Of a DNA stretch of 64,000 nucleotides, positions 36,304 through 47,739 are shown piece after piece. Each line of letters opens with the position of its first letter. The first letter of the stretch is position 1. Source of the DNA: Lunularia cruciata (taxonomy: Eukaryota > Streptophyta > Marchantiopsida > Lunulariales > Lunulariaceae). The stretch is taken from contig OX419758.1 of the NCBI GenBank assembly GCA_948567375.1, positions 1,059,001 through 1,123,000 of the forward strand, read 5' to 3'. The notes beneath the pieces were generated by a model, which saw only the letters and a program-made list of their open reading frames with translations, had not been told where the DNA came from and ran no database searches. A program made the position numbers and the translations under genes.

Positions 36304-36535
36304 GAACTATTTGATCAACCATTGCTTGATGAGTCTTCTGGCCCTCCTCAGATTTCCCATGCACAATTGGCTTGATCTGCACTGCAAAAATAGGTATAAC
36401 TTCCTACAAAACCTACTCTATGGTTGCTTCACTAATAAACTTCTCATCTTGGGACTAACCATTCTTAGGTGTCTTACTTAAAGGTGCCAAATAACCTTAT
36501 TGGTAATTCCTACCTTGGTGTTATACTTGAATTTG

Positions 36536-36814
36536 TCACTGGGCCATATCAAATTGAACCTTATAATGTTCAAGCCTATGCAAACCTAGAATGACATCAT
36601 AGTGTAGAGGTGCCACAACAAACCTCATACACTCCAAATACTCCTTCCTAATCTTGAATGCAACAAAATGTGAGGTATGGAATGTAGAACCCTTTCTACC
36701 ATCTGCCATCATCAATCTACTTTCAATTACTGGCTTGATAGGAATACTTAATTCCTTTGCTAGCTGCATGGACATGCAATTCTTGAACTCCAAAAATCCT
36801 ACAAGCATGATCAA
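36536..36814 (-). pseudogene. E1 protease-like (retropepsin) region
   Basis: Reads SMQLAKELSIPIKPVIESRL, then MMADGRKG, then MRFVVAPLHYDVILGLHRLE. This is the gypsy protease flap and C-terminal region. The position of the catalytic Asp reads LVGFLEFKN, so the active site is lost. E2 has VDSRS at the same place. Confidence 0.65.
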
Positions 36815-36999
36815 ATATCATACCTTGCAAATGAAGCAAACTTGTATAGATCAAGCCTTCAATCCCATTGGAACCAACCAAGCTCCTAATATGTGGCTCA
36901 AAATCTCCTATCGAGATTCTTTGTTTTCCTAATCATTTTGCTCCACAAACTCCATTTGGACGATTTGTTGAGATCACCTATTCTTCAATGAATATTCAA

Positions 37000-37830
37000 T
37001 AATGCAATATCCAATTTGGCAACAATAAAAGCAACTACCATTTTGTAAGAATCTTTCTCTATATGTAGTGCCAAGTGATCTCCATTGGATGGTATTAGTA
37101 TCCATTGGCCTTGGCTCCTCCGCCTATGTGTAGTGTATAGGTAGGTTCTATGAAGGTTGAGGTTGATACCAAACTGTCACAACCAAGGAGTCAAAGTGCT
37201 CAACCAACTACATGACTTCCTCCAAGCTAGTGTTTTGGCTTTCACATATTCATCTCCAATTGGGGTCACGACTTCAAGCCCCTCACAAATTGATCCAAAA
37301 CCTCACATTCTAATATATATAGAATATGCATAATGGTGTTTTAGAATTGTGTTATGTAGCTCCTTACAAAGCCAATCTACTTCAACTCTACCAACTTATC
37401 TTTTGTGGGCTTGTGTGACATTTATAGCTTAGAAGAAACCAAGTATTGCACCCTTGAATTCTCTCCATGTCAAGGTTGGTGCAACAATTTGCCACTTAGC
37501 TTGCTCTACTTGGAATCATCACCATAGCTTTGCCACTCCATCCAATTGGCTTGAAGCCTAGAGAATTGATTTTTGTTCATCTTGAAAATGTGTAGCTTTG
37601 AAATAATATTCACAATCAAACACAAAATTTTGCATTGCAATTGAGAGATTCTTGCTTTCAAATATCTTGGGCTTCAAAAATAGGATTCACTCTTCTCCTT
37701 CTCCAAATGGTATTCTCTTTACATTGTCTTGTTGTTGGTGATCTCATTCATCCATCAATCGAGTAAGGTGTTCAATTTGTTGTTGCATGGCAATGATAAA
37801 TTTAGGCACTGCTACCATGACTACTACTCT
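37000..37830 (-). pseudogene. E1 gag remnant
   Basis: Parallel to the E2 gag at 51120-51989, in the same order relative to PR and PBS. A degenerate zinc knuckle (FYCCQIGYCIIEY, whose His is replaced by Tyr) lies near 37005-37050. Many stops interrupt it. Confidence 0.6.
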
Positions 37831-38051
37831 AAGTTAACATATAGATGCAACACATCCACCGTGCTCCATAAGTAACAATCGGAAGTAACAAAGAGTCATC
37901 AAACAAAGTGAATGTATTCAAAAAATTCTGCCCAAAGCATGAGATGATGAATTATGTGAAATGATGCTTGGGTAGTACATGCACACAAAAATCTCAATGG
38001 TTTGGTGAAAATGGATTTGGTGGTCTATAAATTTTATCCATCCCATTCTTG

Positions 38052-38063
38052 CTCTGATGCCAA
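38052..38063 (-). other. E1 primer-binding site (initiator Met-tRNA type)
   Basis: The minus strand reads TTGGCATCAGAG directly after the LTR end, one change from the plant consensus TGGTATCAGAGC. Confidence 0.75.
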
Positions 38064-38569
38064 TGTAAAAGACTAAGTCCAAGGAGAGAAATAAGAGAAT
38101 TGAAGACCATAATGGAGGATCATATTGGTACATTTGAATGAGGGAAACTTTGAATGCCTAGCATGAGCTTGGGCTTTGGTATTTATAGGGAATAAATAAA
38201 GTTCTTAAGAAGCTTCTCAAGAAGCTTGCTAAAAGCCTTCTTCTTGGAATGCAAGCCAAGCTTCTCAAGAAGCTTCCTTTTAGAAGGCATCTATTTGGAG
38301 TGCAAGCTAAGCTAGTTGGAAGCTTCCCAAGACATTTCCTTCTAGAAGCTACCTATGTGGTATGCAAGCTAAGCTAGTAGTGAAGCTTCCCAAGAAGCTT
38401 CCACCTAGAAGTTACCTGCACATTATCCAATACTTATAAGATACCAAGTATTGGATACCAAGTAGCTTCTTAGATGCTTAAACAATATTCTTATAGCTCT
38501 TGGCTAATTTGGCACATTTGCTACCTCCTTAGTCTTGACTACTTTATCTGTAAACTCCATATTTTTACA
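38064..38569 (-). repeat. E1 5' LTR
   Basis: Reading on the minus strand it starts TGTAAAAATATGGAG and ends CTTAGTCTTTTACA. A TATA box (TATAAATA) lies at 38180-38187. It carries repeated aagcttct...agaagctt palindromes. Perfect multi-unit heat-shock elements like those of E2 are not kept here. Confidence 0.85.
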
Positions 38570-38570
38570 C

Positions 38571-40211
38571 TAGCCCAAGACTCTATATCTCAAAATGTTA
38601 AAATTCAGCCATTTCTTCTTGCCAATTTGAACCTTCTCCAATTTGGCTAACCTTTGCTAAATTTGACACACCTTTGAATACAATTGACCTCTACCAACTG
38701 CCATTGCTTGACTCATTGCTTTGTAGCATGAACTCTTCTTCTCCTTCCAAGGCTTCTCCCTTTGACTTGATTTCTCCTTCCTCTTCCTCCTCCTCCGAAG
38801 TTGATTCCTTTACTTTCACCAACATTGCCTTTGGATTAGGCTTTTGCATCTTCTTTGGCTATATAGATGCAATGTGACCTTTGGATTTATCTCTCTTTCT
38901 TGGCCTTGGGATGTCAATTTCTATAATTCTCTCCTTTCCACTCTTCTTGTAATACTCATCCCTTTCTTGCACCTGCTCCATGTAATACCGTTCATCCGCA
39001 TTTGCCTCCTTATGCAAATCTAGATAAAAGTACAACCGCATCCTATTTCTATCCTCCAAAGTTAGCAAATTCATCCCAAAGTAGAAGTGAGCTGCAAAGT
39101 GCATGAAGTAGTGTGGTTGGATGTCCATTCTCCAACCCATAATCATTTGTCCCACTTGTTGATGCAGACATTTTGCCCAATCTACTGCTTCTCTTGCAAA
39201 CATCTGATTAAAGAATATTGCTTGTTGCATCGTGACATAGGTGGTTTGCTCTAGCATGAACATTGCCATCATCATACTCACAATCCCTCTCCGCTTTGGG
39301 TCTTTATAACTATCCACCTTATACCCGTTCTTGGTGCACATTTGATTAAAAGAATTCCTCACCTAGGCAATCTCTTTTGAGGCATCACACTTTCGATAGA
39401 AGGTAGTACTTCCTATCTCTCCTGATTCTCTCCCTAGGATTAATCTCCAATTGGACTGAATCCATCCAATCGGATTCCCTCTCTTCTCTTTGTGCTTTGG
39501 CCCATCCTTGCAATCACTTGTGGAAATTTTTGCCAAGAAACCTAGAAAACTAAAATTCCAATTCCAAGCCAAGAATGTGATACAAAGTCTCAATAAGACT
39601 TTGATCCTCACCACTACATCTAATCTATGCATTGCAAGACCCCTCACCGCACTCTACTCACTAACTTTTGGAGCCATCGTGTGTTTCTTCACTCTCTTCT
39701 TGTGAAAGATTGTACTTGAGATTCTAATGTACTCTTCTTGCGTATTCAAATTTTGCATTCCTTTGGGTCAACTTTGAATAGGGACAAGGTAGCATCTAGA
39801 CATTGCAACACTTCCTCACAAAAATCTCAATTTTATAGTCCTTTGTTGATCAATTATTCTTCAGTTGCTACTCTGTGCCACTCACCAATTCTGTGACATG
39901 GTTTTCCTATCACTATCAAGAACCTCTTGGTCTTGAGGTAGTCACTTTCTTCCTGCATACTTCCTTGATTGGTAGACCCCAAATAAGTTTGTTATAGGTT
40001 CTTTGGATCAAGTTGCACTACTTGATACAAAGTCTTCATGTTTGTATTTTTCTGTTGTCCACCCCGGGTCCTTCGGACTTGACCCAAGGTTGACTTTGGG
40101 TTTATGCCAAACACACAATTCTTCAGATTTCTTCCTTGTTTAGCCCTTCATCGGGTTTACCAATGCACTTCTACTTCAAAACTTGACCAAAACAAAAATG
40201 TGGGTACCACA
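38571..40211 (-). mobile_element. T-family element copy A (3' part lost at E1 LTR)
   Basis: On the minus strand it starts TGTGGTACCCACATTTTTG at 40211. It aligns with copy B through the untranslated 5' part and the N-terminal two thirds of the ORF, then stops exactly where the E1 LTR begins. Its start lies inside copy A2 (40212-40792), so it inserted into an older relative. Confidence 0.8.
38590..39677 (-). pseudogene. T-family ORF in copy A (unknown protein)
   Basis: The ATG corresponding to copy B is at 39677. The frame, interrupted by stops, reads RLDVVVRIKVLLRLCITFLA, then WNWNFSF; SYKDPKRRGIVSMMMAMFM; EAVDWAKCLHQQVGQMIMGW; HFAAHFYFGMNLLTLEDRN; then an acidic, Ser-rich tail. The order is the same in copies B and D. 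I recognise no known domain. It is truncated at the E1 boundary. Confidence 0.7.
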
Positions 40212-40792
40212 TCATGCTATGCCTCTGAAAAATAATCCTACCATCCCCTTGGTGTGTGATTCTCACTCCCTCTAGATGCACAAAGACCTCACTTACTACC
40301 ATTCCCCTTCCTTGGTCTCCCTTAGGATGACTTTGCAATGGCAAAGGAAATTCACTTGTCATTCTTTGCTTCTTGGATTCAAAATCAGACTTTATAGTTT
40401 TACGTTTCTTATTCATTCTTCACACTCTCATCTACCAATAAATCAAACCTTCTACATGCACTTCTCCTATCACTATCAATTTCTCCCGCTCATGCCGTAG
40501 CCATTTTGCATGCAGTACAATCTTGAATGGCCAAACCCAAAGGAAAGTTATTACACGGCCTTTGCATCAGGTTGATCATCCCAAGGCAACATATCCTTAC
40601 TTTGGATTGAAACATGACAAGTTCAATCCGAGTCTTGACAACTACTGACCCGGGGTAACTTTCTTTGGATCAAAACAAAAAACATGAATCTTCTTCCTTC
40701 TTCTATCCTTTGCAATCAATTTGCCTTCAACTTCACACTTCTTCTTCAAAAACCTCTATAAACCATTAAAAACAAACAAAGTGTGTACCACA
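40212..40792 (-). mobile_element. T-family copy A2 (5' part only)
   Basis: On the minus strand it starts TGTGGTACACACTTTG at 40792 and reaches an ORF start at 40362: MTSEFPLPLQ, matching MSSNFPLPLR at the start of copy D. It is cut at 40211 by the start of copy A. It represents the D-like subfamily, whose N-terminus differs from that of copy B. Confidence 0.65.
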
Positions 40793-40842
40793 ATTGTAGA
40801 GTTGAAGCTGATTAGCTTTGTAAGGAGCTACATCATGCAATT
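40793..40842 (+). repeat. 50-bp gypsy gag relic between two divergent T copies
   Basis: The reverse complement (tgatgtagctccttacaaag, then cttcaactctac) matches the E1 gag near 37345-37395 with few changes. T copies start immediately on both sides, facing outward. Confidence 0.65.
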
Positions 40843-41359
40843 TGTGGTACCCACATTTTTTGTTTTGTTAAAGTTTTGAAGAAGAAGTGCATTAGTAAAG
40901 CCAAAGGAGGGCTAGATAGGGAGGAAATGTGAAGAATTGTGTGTTTGGCATAAACCCAAAGTTGACCTTGGATCAAGTCCAAGGGACCCAACAAGATAAA
41001 ATAAAAGGATGAGGACTATATATCAGGTAGTGCAACCTGATGCAAAGACCCTATAACAAACTTCTTTGGGTTTCGCCAATCAAGAAAGTGTACAAGATAA
41101 AAGTGACTACCAAGAGGGTTCTTGAAAGTGACAAGAAATAACTTCATAGAATTGGTGAGTGACACGAAGCAGCAATTGAAGAATGACCAATCAGCAAAGG
41201 ACTATAACATTGAGATTTCTGCAAGTAAGTACTACAATGTCTAGATGCTATCCTATTTCTATTAGAGTCAACCCAAAGGAATGAAAATTTTGAATATGCA
41301 AGAGGAGTGGGTTAGAATCTTGGGTACAATCTTTCATAAGAAGAGTGAGGAGGCACACA

Positions 41360-43769
41360 ATGGACCCAAAAGTGAGTAAGCAGAGTGTGATGAGGGGTCT
41401 TGCAATTCATAGATTGGATGTAGTAGTGAGGATCGAGGTCTTATCAAGACTTTGCATTAATTTTCTGGCTTGGAATTGGAATTTTAGCTTTCCAAGTTTC
41501 ATGGCAAAGATTACTATGAGTGATTGCAAGGATGGGCCAAAGCACAAAGGAAAGAGAAGAAATCTGGCTCAATGGACTGAGTCGGATTGGAGATTAGTCT
41601 TGGGTAGAGAAGCAAGAGAGGTAGGAGGTACCACCTTCTATTGGAAGTGTGATGTGTTGAAAGAAACTGCCGAGGTTAGGAATTCCTTCAATTGACCGTG
41701 CACAAAGAATGAGTATAAGGTGGATAGTTATAGAGACCTAGTGCAAAGAGGGATCATGAGCATGATGATGGCAATGTTCAAGCCAGAGTGAACCACCTAT
41801 GTCATGATGCAACAGGCAGTATTCTTTCATTAGATGTTTGCAAGAGAAGTGGTGGATTGGGCAAAGTGTCTGCACCAGCGGGTGGGGCAAATGATTACTG
41901 GTTGGAGAATGGATATACCACCACACTTATTTGTACCATTTGCACCTCACTTCTACTTTGGGCTGAATCTGCTGACTTTGGAGGAGAGAAGTGGAATGCG
42001 GATTCACTTTCATCCAGATTTGCACAAGGAGGCGGATACAAATGAACAATATTACAAGGAGCGGGTTCAAGAAGGAGATGAGTATTACATGAAGAGTGAG
42101 AAAGAGAAGATAGTAGTAGTCAACATCCCTAGGCCAAGAAAGAGAGATAGACCCAAAGGAGAAATTGCATCAATACAACCACAAAAGATGCAAAAGCCTA
42201 ATCTAAAGTCAATGTTGGTGAAAGTGAAGGAACTGACTCTGGAGGAAAAGGAATCAAAAAGAGAAACGGAGTCAAAGGGAGAAGCCTTAGGAGAAGAAGA
42301 AGATTTCACACTACAAAGTGAGGAATCAAGTAGTGGCAGTGAAGGAGAAGCTGAAGTTCAACAAACACAAGGACAAGTTGTGGAAGCAGAGAAGACTAGT
42401 CCAAAGATGTCCACAATCAAGCGGAAGTGTGAGAAAGAAGAAGAAGGTGTCTTGGTATGTCAAAGAGGTGCCAAGGGAAGAGAAGTGCTCAAGAAGTTGT
42501 TGTTAGACCAAGTAAGGTTACCACTAAGATGGAGGAGAGCTTGGATGAAGAAACTTTGAAGATATGAAGATCATGTCTTTGGGGTAAGGCACCAATGGAG
42601 GAGTAACCTGACAAGAGCAAAGATGGCAAAGCCAACAATAGGCAATGTGATGGAGTGGAGTATTTGTCAAAGGTAGTAGGTCCCTTGTTGGTGTTTTTGT
42701 AGTAGAAGAAGGCAAAGATAGCGAGTGCTAACTTGGATGTGAAAGATGAATTAGCAATTGTGACAAAGTGGAGTGCGGATACCTCACTACTGCAAAGTAA
42801 GCTAAAGCAAGTAGAAATGGAAGCCACAGAACTTTAGGTGGAGGAAATGCTTTGGGGTAAGCATTCAGAAGCAATGAGGGTGGACTTGGTGAAATGTAGA
42901 GAGGAAGTAAAGGAGAAGATGCCGTTGGTTGAGGTGTTGAAGAGTGAAATTGTAGATGCACAAGTGGAGATAATACATTCAAAGGCAAGTGCAACAGTGA
43001 TGGAGCAGGAGTTGGAGAGTATGAGGACGAAAGCAGTTGACAAAACCAAGCCTAGTAGCGGGAGTTAACAAAGCATAGTTGGGAGGAAGAACAATTGTGA
43101 GGATTGTTGAGAGTAACGGAAATTCAACTTATGCTAAATCAACACGAGAAGGAAGCAATGAAGGGTGAATTTGAGGACGAGTTGACAATGTATTGCAATG
43201 AGCTGGAAGAGGAGAAAAAGAAAGAGAAAGTAGAGCCAATTATGGAATCAGATGCAATAGGAGTAGTGGTTAACAAGTTGAAGGTACTGCTTAGCACTAA
43301 AGTTGAAGGGAAGTGGGAAGAAGCCAGACTACAAGAGTTGAAGTTGTTGGTTTAGGAGACAAGGAAGAGGAAGGCAAAGGACAAAGAATTGAATAATCTA
43401 TTGATTTGTCTGTGGGATTGTATGGATAAGAAGATGTTAGAGGTAGTGGAAAATGTCTGTCTCAGATTAGATCTTGTTAGAACATACTTGGATAGACTTC
43501 ATAGTGAGGTAAAATTAGAAATGAAGTCCAAAGCAACAAAAGTAGAAATGCAAGTGTCTTTGGATCAATTACTTGAGACATTGGAGAAGAGTAGGTTGAG
43601 AGATAAAGCATTAGATAAGTTACACACCAGTGAAATTGTAGTTCATAGTGAAGAAGTAGTAGAAATAGAAAAATTAGGAGTAGAATTAGGTAGACCCAAA
43701 GAAGGAGAAATACTTGAAGGAACATCAAGTTTAGAAGCCAAAGTTGAGGCTGACATCGGATCGGATTAG
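41360..43769 (+). pseudogene. T-family ORF in copy B (unknown gag-like and coiled-coil protein)
   Basis: Start MDPKVSKQSVMRGL. The N-terminal 250 residues are rich in Trp and aromatics (FLAWNWNFSFPSF, QWTESDWRLVLGRE, PPHLFVPFAPHFYFGLNLL). Then come a Lys-rich patch (PRPRKRDRPKG), an acidic Glu/Ser-rich region, coiled-coil segments (42838-43068, 43104-43355) and a C-terminal block ending EADIGSD. Stops and frameshifts (for example near 41693 and 42559) break it into pieces. The full length would be near 800 aa. No RT, protease, integrase or zinc knuckle was seen. A divergent Gag or an accessory protein is possible; the function is unknown. Confidence 0.65.
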
Positions 43770-43886
43770 TAACAGATTTGAGATATGAGGAGGCAAATAT
43801 AAAGAGATGCATTGTCATTTCAGATCTGTAGGTTGGTAAAGTTGTTGTAGAATGGTATTTTTGTTAGTAATTGTCAATTGCTCTAC

Positions 43887-43894
43887 TATTTAAA
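43887..43894 (+). promoter_or_regulatory. TATA-like box in T copy B
   Basis: TATTTAAA followed by ggaggcattt; copy C has TATTTAAG followed by gggagcattc at 58385. It lies after the ORF and about 670 bp before the element end, as in a U3 to R transition. Confidence 0.5.
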
Positions 43895-44564
43895 GGAGGC
43901 ATTTGCAATATGTTGTTGTTCAATATTCATAATTCTTGAGAATAGATAAAGTGAAGTGTTGTGAAGCAATGCTTGTCACTTGTGTTTAATTCCAAGTATC
44001 AATCCTTTGTGTGTGTTTATGAGTGTGTGGAGAATTTTGAAGTGCAAGTCAGTGTGCTTGTTGGATATTGGATTTTGTAGCCTTGATCTTCATTCTATGT
44101 GTTTGATCTTGAGTGAAGTGCAACCAAGCAATGCCTTGACAGATCTGGAAAGAATTGTAGTGTTGGTAGTATTTTGCATTTGTGAGTGCAAGGTTAAGTT
44201 GATGTGAAGCAATATTGATCGAGGAAGTTGTGCCTTCAGTGGAGGGGTAGAACACAATTTTGAAATGAAGCTTTTTTGCAATGAAATAGCCATTTTTGGG
44301 AAGGACTGAATCATCACAATCAAAATTTGTTTGGATAGAATTTGATGGAGTTGTGATTACGGAGTGTTAATTTGTGACAAGATTGCAATCTAGCACTTGT
44401 TACTCTCTTTTGGGTGTAGTTTCTACTTGAGAGATTAAAGATAAAACCAAGAAGAACTACATTATTACTATTTGATTTGTGTTTGGATATTCCTGAATCA
44501 TATCTGTATGGGTACAAACTTTACTTACTTGATTACCGCAAAAGTGATATTTGTTGGATTGTTA

Positions 44565-45736
44565 CCGTACCTCAACGTGATAGGCCATAATGCCAACTTG
44601 ATAAATAATGGAAAGGGGCCTGATAAAATGAGGTGTAAGCTCACGAGGGCCAACTAAGGTGAGGTTAGTTGTTGATAGCCACACTTGACCCCTGACATTG
44701 AACTCCATGTGCCTACGATGTGCATTGCCATACTACTTTTGTCAATTTTGAGCAATCTGCAATCTGTGCTTGATGCTCTCTACATCCTATTGGATTCTAA
44801 AAACAAATGTTTTAACTACGTCAACCTTGGTAGCCACCACACGGATCTTCAAGCTAGAAGGTGTCGGGAGATGCTTGCCATACATAAAGAAGAATGGAGT
44901 GACACGGGTGGATGTATTCATTGAATTGTTGTGAGAGAATTCCACCAATGGGAGTAAGGTGTCCCACCTCTCTTGCTCCTCTAAGGTGAAGCCTTGCAAC
45001 ATGTCTTCAATAGTGTGATTAGCCCACTTTGTTTGTCCATCGGTTTGTGGATAGTAAGTTGTGGACATGGCCAACTTGGTTTTGAAGAAACCAAAAATTG
45101 TTTACCAAAACAAACTAGTGAATTGAGTGCCTCAATTGTTGATGAGTACTTGAGATAAGCCATGGTGAGAGAAGACTACATCTAAGTATAATTGAGCTAC
45201 TTATAGAGTAGTCACATCCTTGGTGGTAGGGCATACATGAATCATTTTGTTGAGTCGGTCCACAAGACCACAATGGAGTCAAACCCTAAGGTGGTCTTGG
45301 GTAATTCATAGATGAGATCCATACGCACCTATTCCCAATGTTGTGTAGGAGTATAGAGAGGTTGAAGGAGCACTACAAGAGCTTGAATAGAAGCTTTATT
45401 CTATTGATATAGTAGGAAGTTCCAAACATAGTCCATCACATTGTTGCTTATCTTGGGCCAATATTAATAGCGTTGTATTGTATCCAAGGTCTTGTCCACT
45501 CCAACATGACCTGCAATGGCATAATCATGACATTTTGCTAGAATGGTGGTGCATAATTTTGGGATATTTGTGATCAATAACTTGCCATCATGAAAGGTGA
45601 TTCCTTGGATGTTGATGATGCCTTTGGATGATTGAGCTCCTACCATTTGTGGATCAGTTTTTGTAGCAGCTAGAATCTCTGGCCAGAATTCAAGGTTAAT
45701 CTTGACCTCTACCACCAAATTGTTTGCCATCGGCAT
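44565..45736 (-). pseudogene. E3 integrase remnant
   Basis: HHCC-type start: CHDYAIAGHVGVDKTLDTIQ. Core: MSTTYYPQTDGQTKWANHTI, EDMLQGFTLEEQERWDTLLP, VEFSHNNSMNTSTRVTPFFF, YGKHLPTP. The tail ends LTPHFIRPLSIIYQVGIMAY. The core lies in several frames. Confidence 0.8.
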
Positions 45737-46034
45737 TCAAGAATGCATTTGTAAGTTGCTTCTTACCTTCCACATAGGTGATTATCATGTTGAATCATTG
45801 TCGCAACTCTGCACACCAAATCTAGTGATGAGACATATCTTTTTGCATCTTGAGGTAGATTAGAGGTTTTGTGGTTTGTCTCCACTACAAATGCCTTCTC
45901 ACCAAGATAGTGCTTCCAATGCTTGGTTGTAAGGACAATGGTCAGCTCTTCTCATTTTGTGGTATGATAATTGCATTTTGCAATAACAACTTTTGAGAAA
46001 AATATGCAATTGGATGCCAACCATCATGCCATTC

Positions 46035-47050
46035 CTATTGTAGGACTACTCTTATTGCTATGCTTGATGCATTTATAGCCAACTTGATTGGAAATTTTGG
46101 GTCATACCACTTCAAGATTGGTGCTTGTAGATAGGCATCTTTTAATTCTTGAAAGGCCAACTCTTGTGTGGTTTCCCACGTCCACTTCTTCTCCTTGCCA
46201 AGTAGTGCCATTAAAGGGTGTGCAACCTTGGACAAGTCCTTGACAAAATCAATGATAGAACCCCGTCAACCCCAAGAAGCTCTTGAGTTGAGTCTGATCT
46301 TCTAGAGCACTCAATTTTTGAATTACCTTTATTTTATCTATTAATACTTGGATATCCTCTGCACTTACTTTATGTCCCAAGTAGTCTACTTTAGACTTGC
46401 AAAACTTGCACTTTGAGATTTTGGCATACAATTGATTTTGTCTTAGAATTTGGAAGACTTTTCATAGATGTTGTTTGTGTTCTACCATTGTCCTACTATA
46501 TACTAAGATGTCATCCAAGATGAAGATAATAGACTTATCCAAGTATGGACAAAATATGTCATTCATCAAGCTCATGAAAGTGGTAGGTGCATTGGTGAGG
46601 CTAAAAGGCATCATGAGATACTCAAAGTGGCCATACCTAATTCAAAGGCGGTTTTGTATACATCTTCCTCTACAATTTGGATTTGATTGTAACCACTCCA
46701 TAGGTCCAATTTGGTGAAGTTTCTTACTCCATTGAGTTGATCAAACAAGTCATCCATGCAAGTTAAGGGGTATTTATTCTTCATTGTTTGCTAATTGAGA
46801 CCCCAATAGTCAATACACATGTGCATTGTACCATCCTTCTTCTTCATAAAATAACAAGAGCCCCATATGGTGATACATTAGGTTGGATAAAACATTTCTA
46901 CAACATATCCTCAATTTGAGCCTTACATTCCTTCAACTCATGAGGTGATAAACAATATGGGGTCTTACAAGGAGGCATCTTCCTCGGAAGTGTCTCAATT
47001 TTATTATCTACTCTCCTTTTTGGTGGTAATCCTTAGGGTAGATTATCTAG
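46035..47050 (-). pseudogene. E3 reverse transcriptase and RNase H remnant
   Basis: The RT thumb reads CKFCKSKVDYLGHKVSAEDI and LKSFLGLTGFYH. RNase H start: WETTQELAFQELKDAYLQAP, ILKWYDPKFPIKLAINAS. The catalytic region 46480-46960 is recognisable only across frames. Confidence 0.8.
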
Positions 47051-47322
47051 ATAGACATCTTGAAACTCATTTACCACACCCTTAAGCCGAGGAGAGAAAT
47101 AGGAGAATGGAAACTCACATTGGGACACTTGAATGAGGGAAAATTCCAAATGCCTAGCATGAACTTTGGCTTTGGTATTTATAGGTAGCATACAAGACCC
47201 GTGAAGTTTCTCAAGAAGCTTCCTTGAGCCGCTTTCTTGGAGTGCAAGCCAAGTTAACCAGGAAGCTTCTCAAGAAGCTTCCTTCTAGAAGCCACCTACT
47301 TGGTGTGCAAGCTAAGCTAGTT

Positions 47323-47342
47323 AGAAGCTTCTAGAAGCTTCC
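47323..47342. promoter_or_regulatory. Heat-shock element, four perfect units (E2 3' LTR)
   Basis: AGAAG CTTCT AGAAG CTTCC: four contiguous alternating nGAAn/nTTCn units, the canonical binding site of heat-shock factors. It lies about 140 bp upstream of the LTR TATA box in the minus direction. Confidence 0.7.
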
Positions 47343-47410
47343 TTGTAGAAACTACCTACTTAGGGTTCAAGTTAACTAGTTGGGAAGCTTCCTAAGAAGC
47401 TTCTTAGATG

Positions 47411-47425
47411 CTTCTAGAATATTCT
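47411..47425. promoter_or_regulatory. Heat-shock element, three perfect units (E2 3' LTR)
   Basis: CTTCT AGAAT ATTCT fits nTTCnnGAAnnTTCn exactly. The identical site occurs in the other LTR at 52586-52600. Confidence 0.7.
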
Positions 47426-47560
47426 AGGCTATTTTGTCTTATTCTCTACTTTGTAAGCCCGACTAACTTCATTTCTAAACTCCATATTGTTACATATTCC
47501 CTTGCCGCTAGTTGGTGACGTCCTCGTTGCCAATGAAGCTTCAAATTCCTTGATGGCTGT

Positions 47561-47722
47561 CTACGCATTTTGGAGGTGGGAAAGAGGTTTGCATGTGGCA
47601 TCATGAAGGGGATACCCTTTCCAAAGGACCTTGTACTCCGTATGTTGGCGATGGCCTTGTTGAATATGGCGATGTGCAAGGATACAATCAACTTCGTACT
47701 CCTCATAATCATTGATAGGGAC
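47561..47722 (-). pseudogene. E2 chromodomain
   Basis: The frame reads VPINDYEEYEVDCILAHRH, then TEYKVLWKGYPLHDATCKPL, then a stop. This is the chromodomain pattern YEVExIL ... YxVxWKGYPxxxATWEP, with the conserved Trp of ATWEP replaced by Cys. It follows HPVFHVSKLK of the integrase tail (frame at 47446-47829). In chromoviruses it targets integration to histone-marked chromatin. Confidence 0.82.
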
Positions 47723-47739
47723 AGGAAGTGGGGGAGGTT

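Larger units (their letters stand above)
35932..38569 (-). mobile_element. E1: truncated Ty3/gypsy element (5' LTR, gag, PR, start of RT)
   Basis: On the minus strand: LTR (38569-38064), primer-binding site, gag (about 37830-37000), protease-like region (36814-36536), and RT start (36303-35934). It stops inside the RT, where the frame ends at YFSKLDL-like sequence beside the R2 LTR. It is closely related to E2 and E3. All frames carry stops. Confidence 0.85.
40843..44564 (+). mobile_element. T-family element copy B, longest copy
   Basis: Starts TGTGGTACCCACA (40843), preceded by caatt. It ends near gttggattgttac, the counterpart of ccgggttatcaca in copy C. Contents in order: about 0.5 kb leader, long broken ORF (41360-43769), TATA-like box (43887), and about 0.65 kb tail (ttaccgcaaaagtgatattt just before the end). 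Tail and leader are unrelated to each other, so there is no LTR pair inside. It abuts the integrase of E3. No target-site duplication is seen for this copy. Confidence 0.75.
44565..47083 (-). mobile_element. E3: truncated Ty3/gypsy element (RT to integrase)
   Basis: The minus strand runs RT (47050-46249), RNase H (46235-46035), integrase zinc region (45736-45464) and integrase core to C-terminal part (45170-44565). It is cut on the right by the E2 LTR and on the left by T copy B, in the middle of the integrase C-terminal module (GIMAYHVEVR). Confidence 0.85.
47084..47494 (-). repeat. E2 3' LTR (outer end missing)
   Basis: Aligns with 52261-52669 from aagccgaggagagaaatagg to ccatattgttaca. 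The terminal tgtaaaagacca of the other LTR is absent; E3 sequence begins there. TATA at 47176-47183 (minus). Confidence 0.88.

Noticed and set aside
42085-42309. Ser-rich minus-strand frames inside T elements (also 61566-62291)
   Set aside because: They are the antisense of the acidic Glu-rich T ORF; GAA/GAG repeats read TTC/CTC on the other strand.
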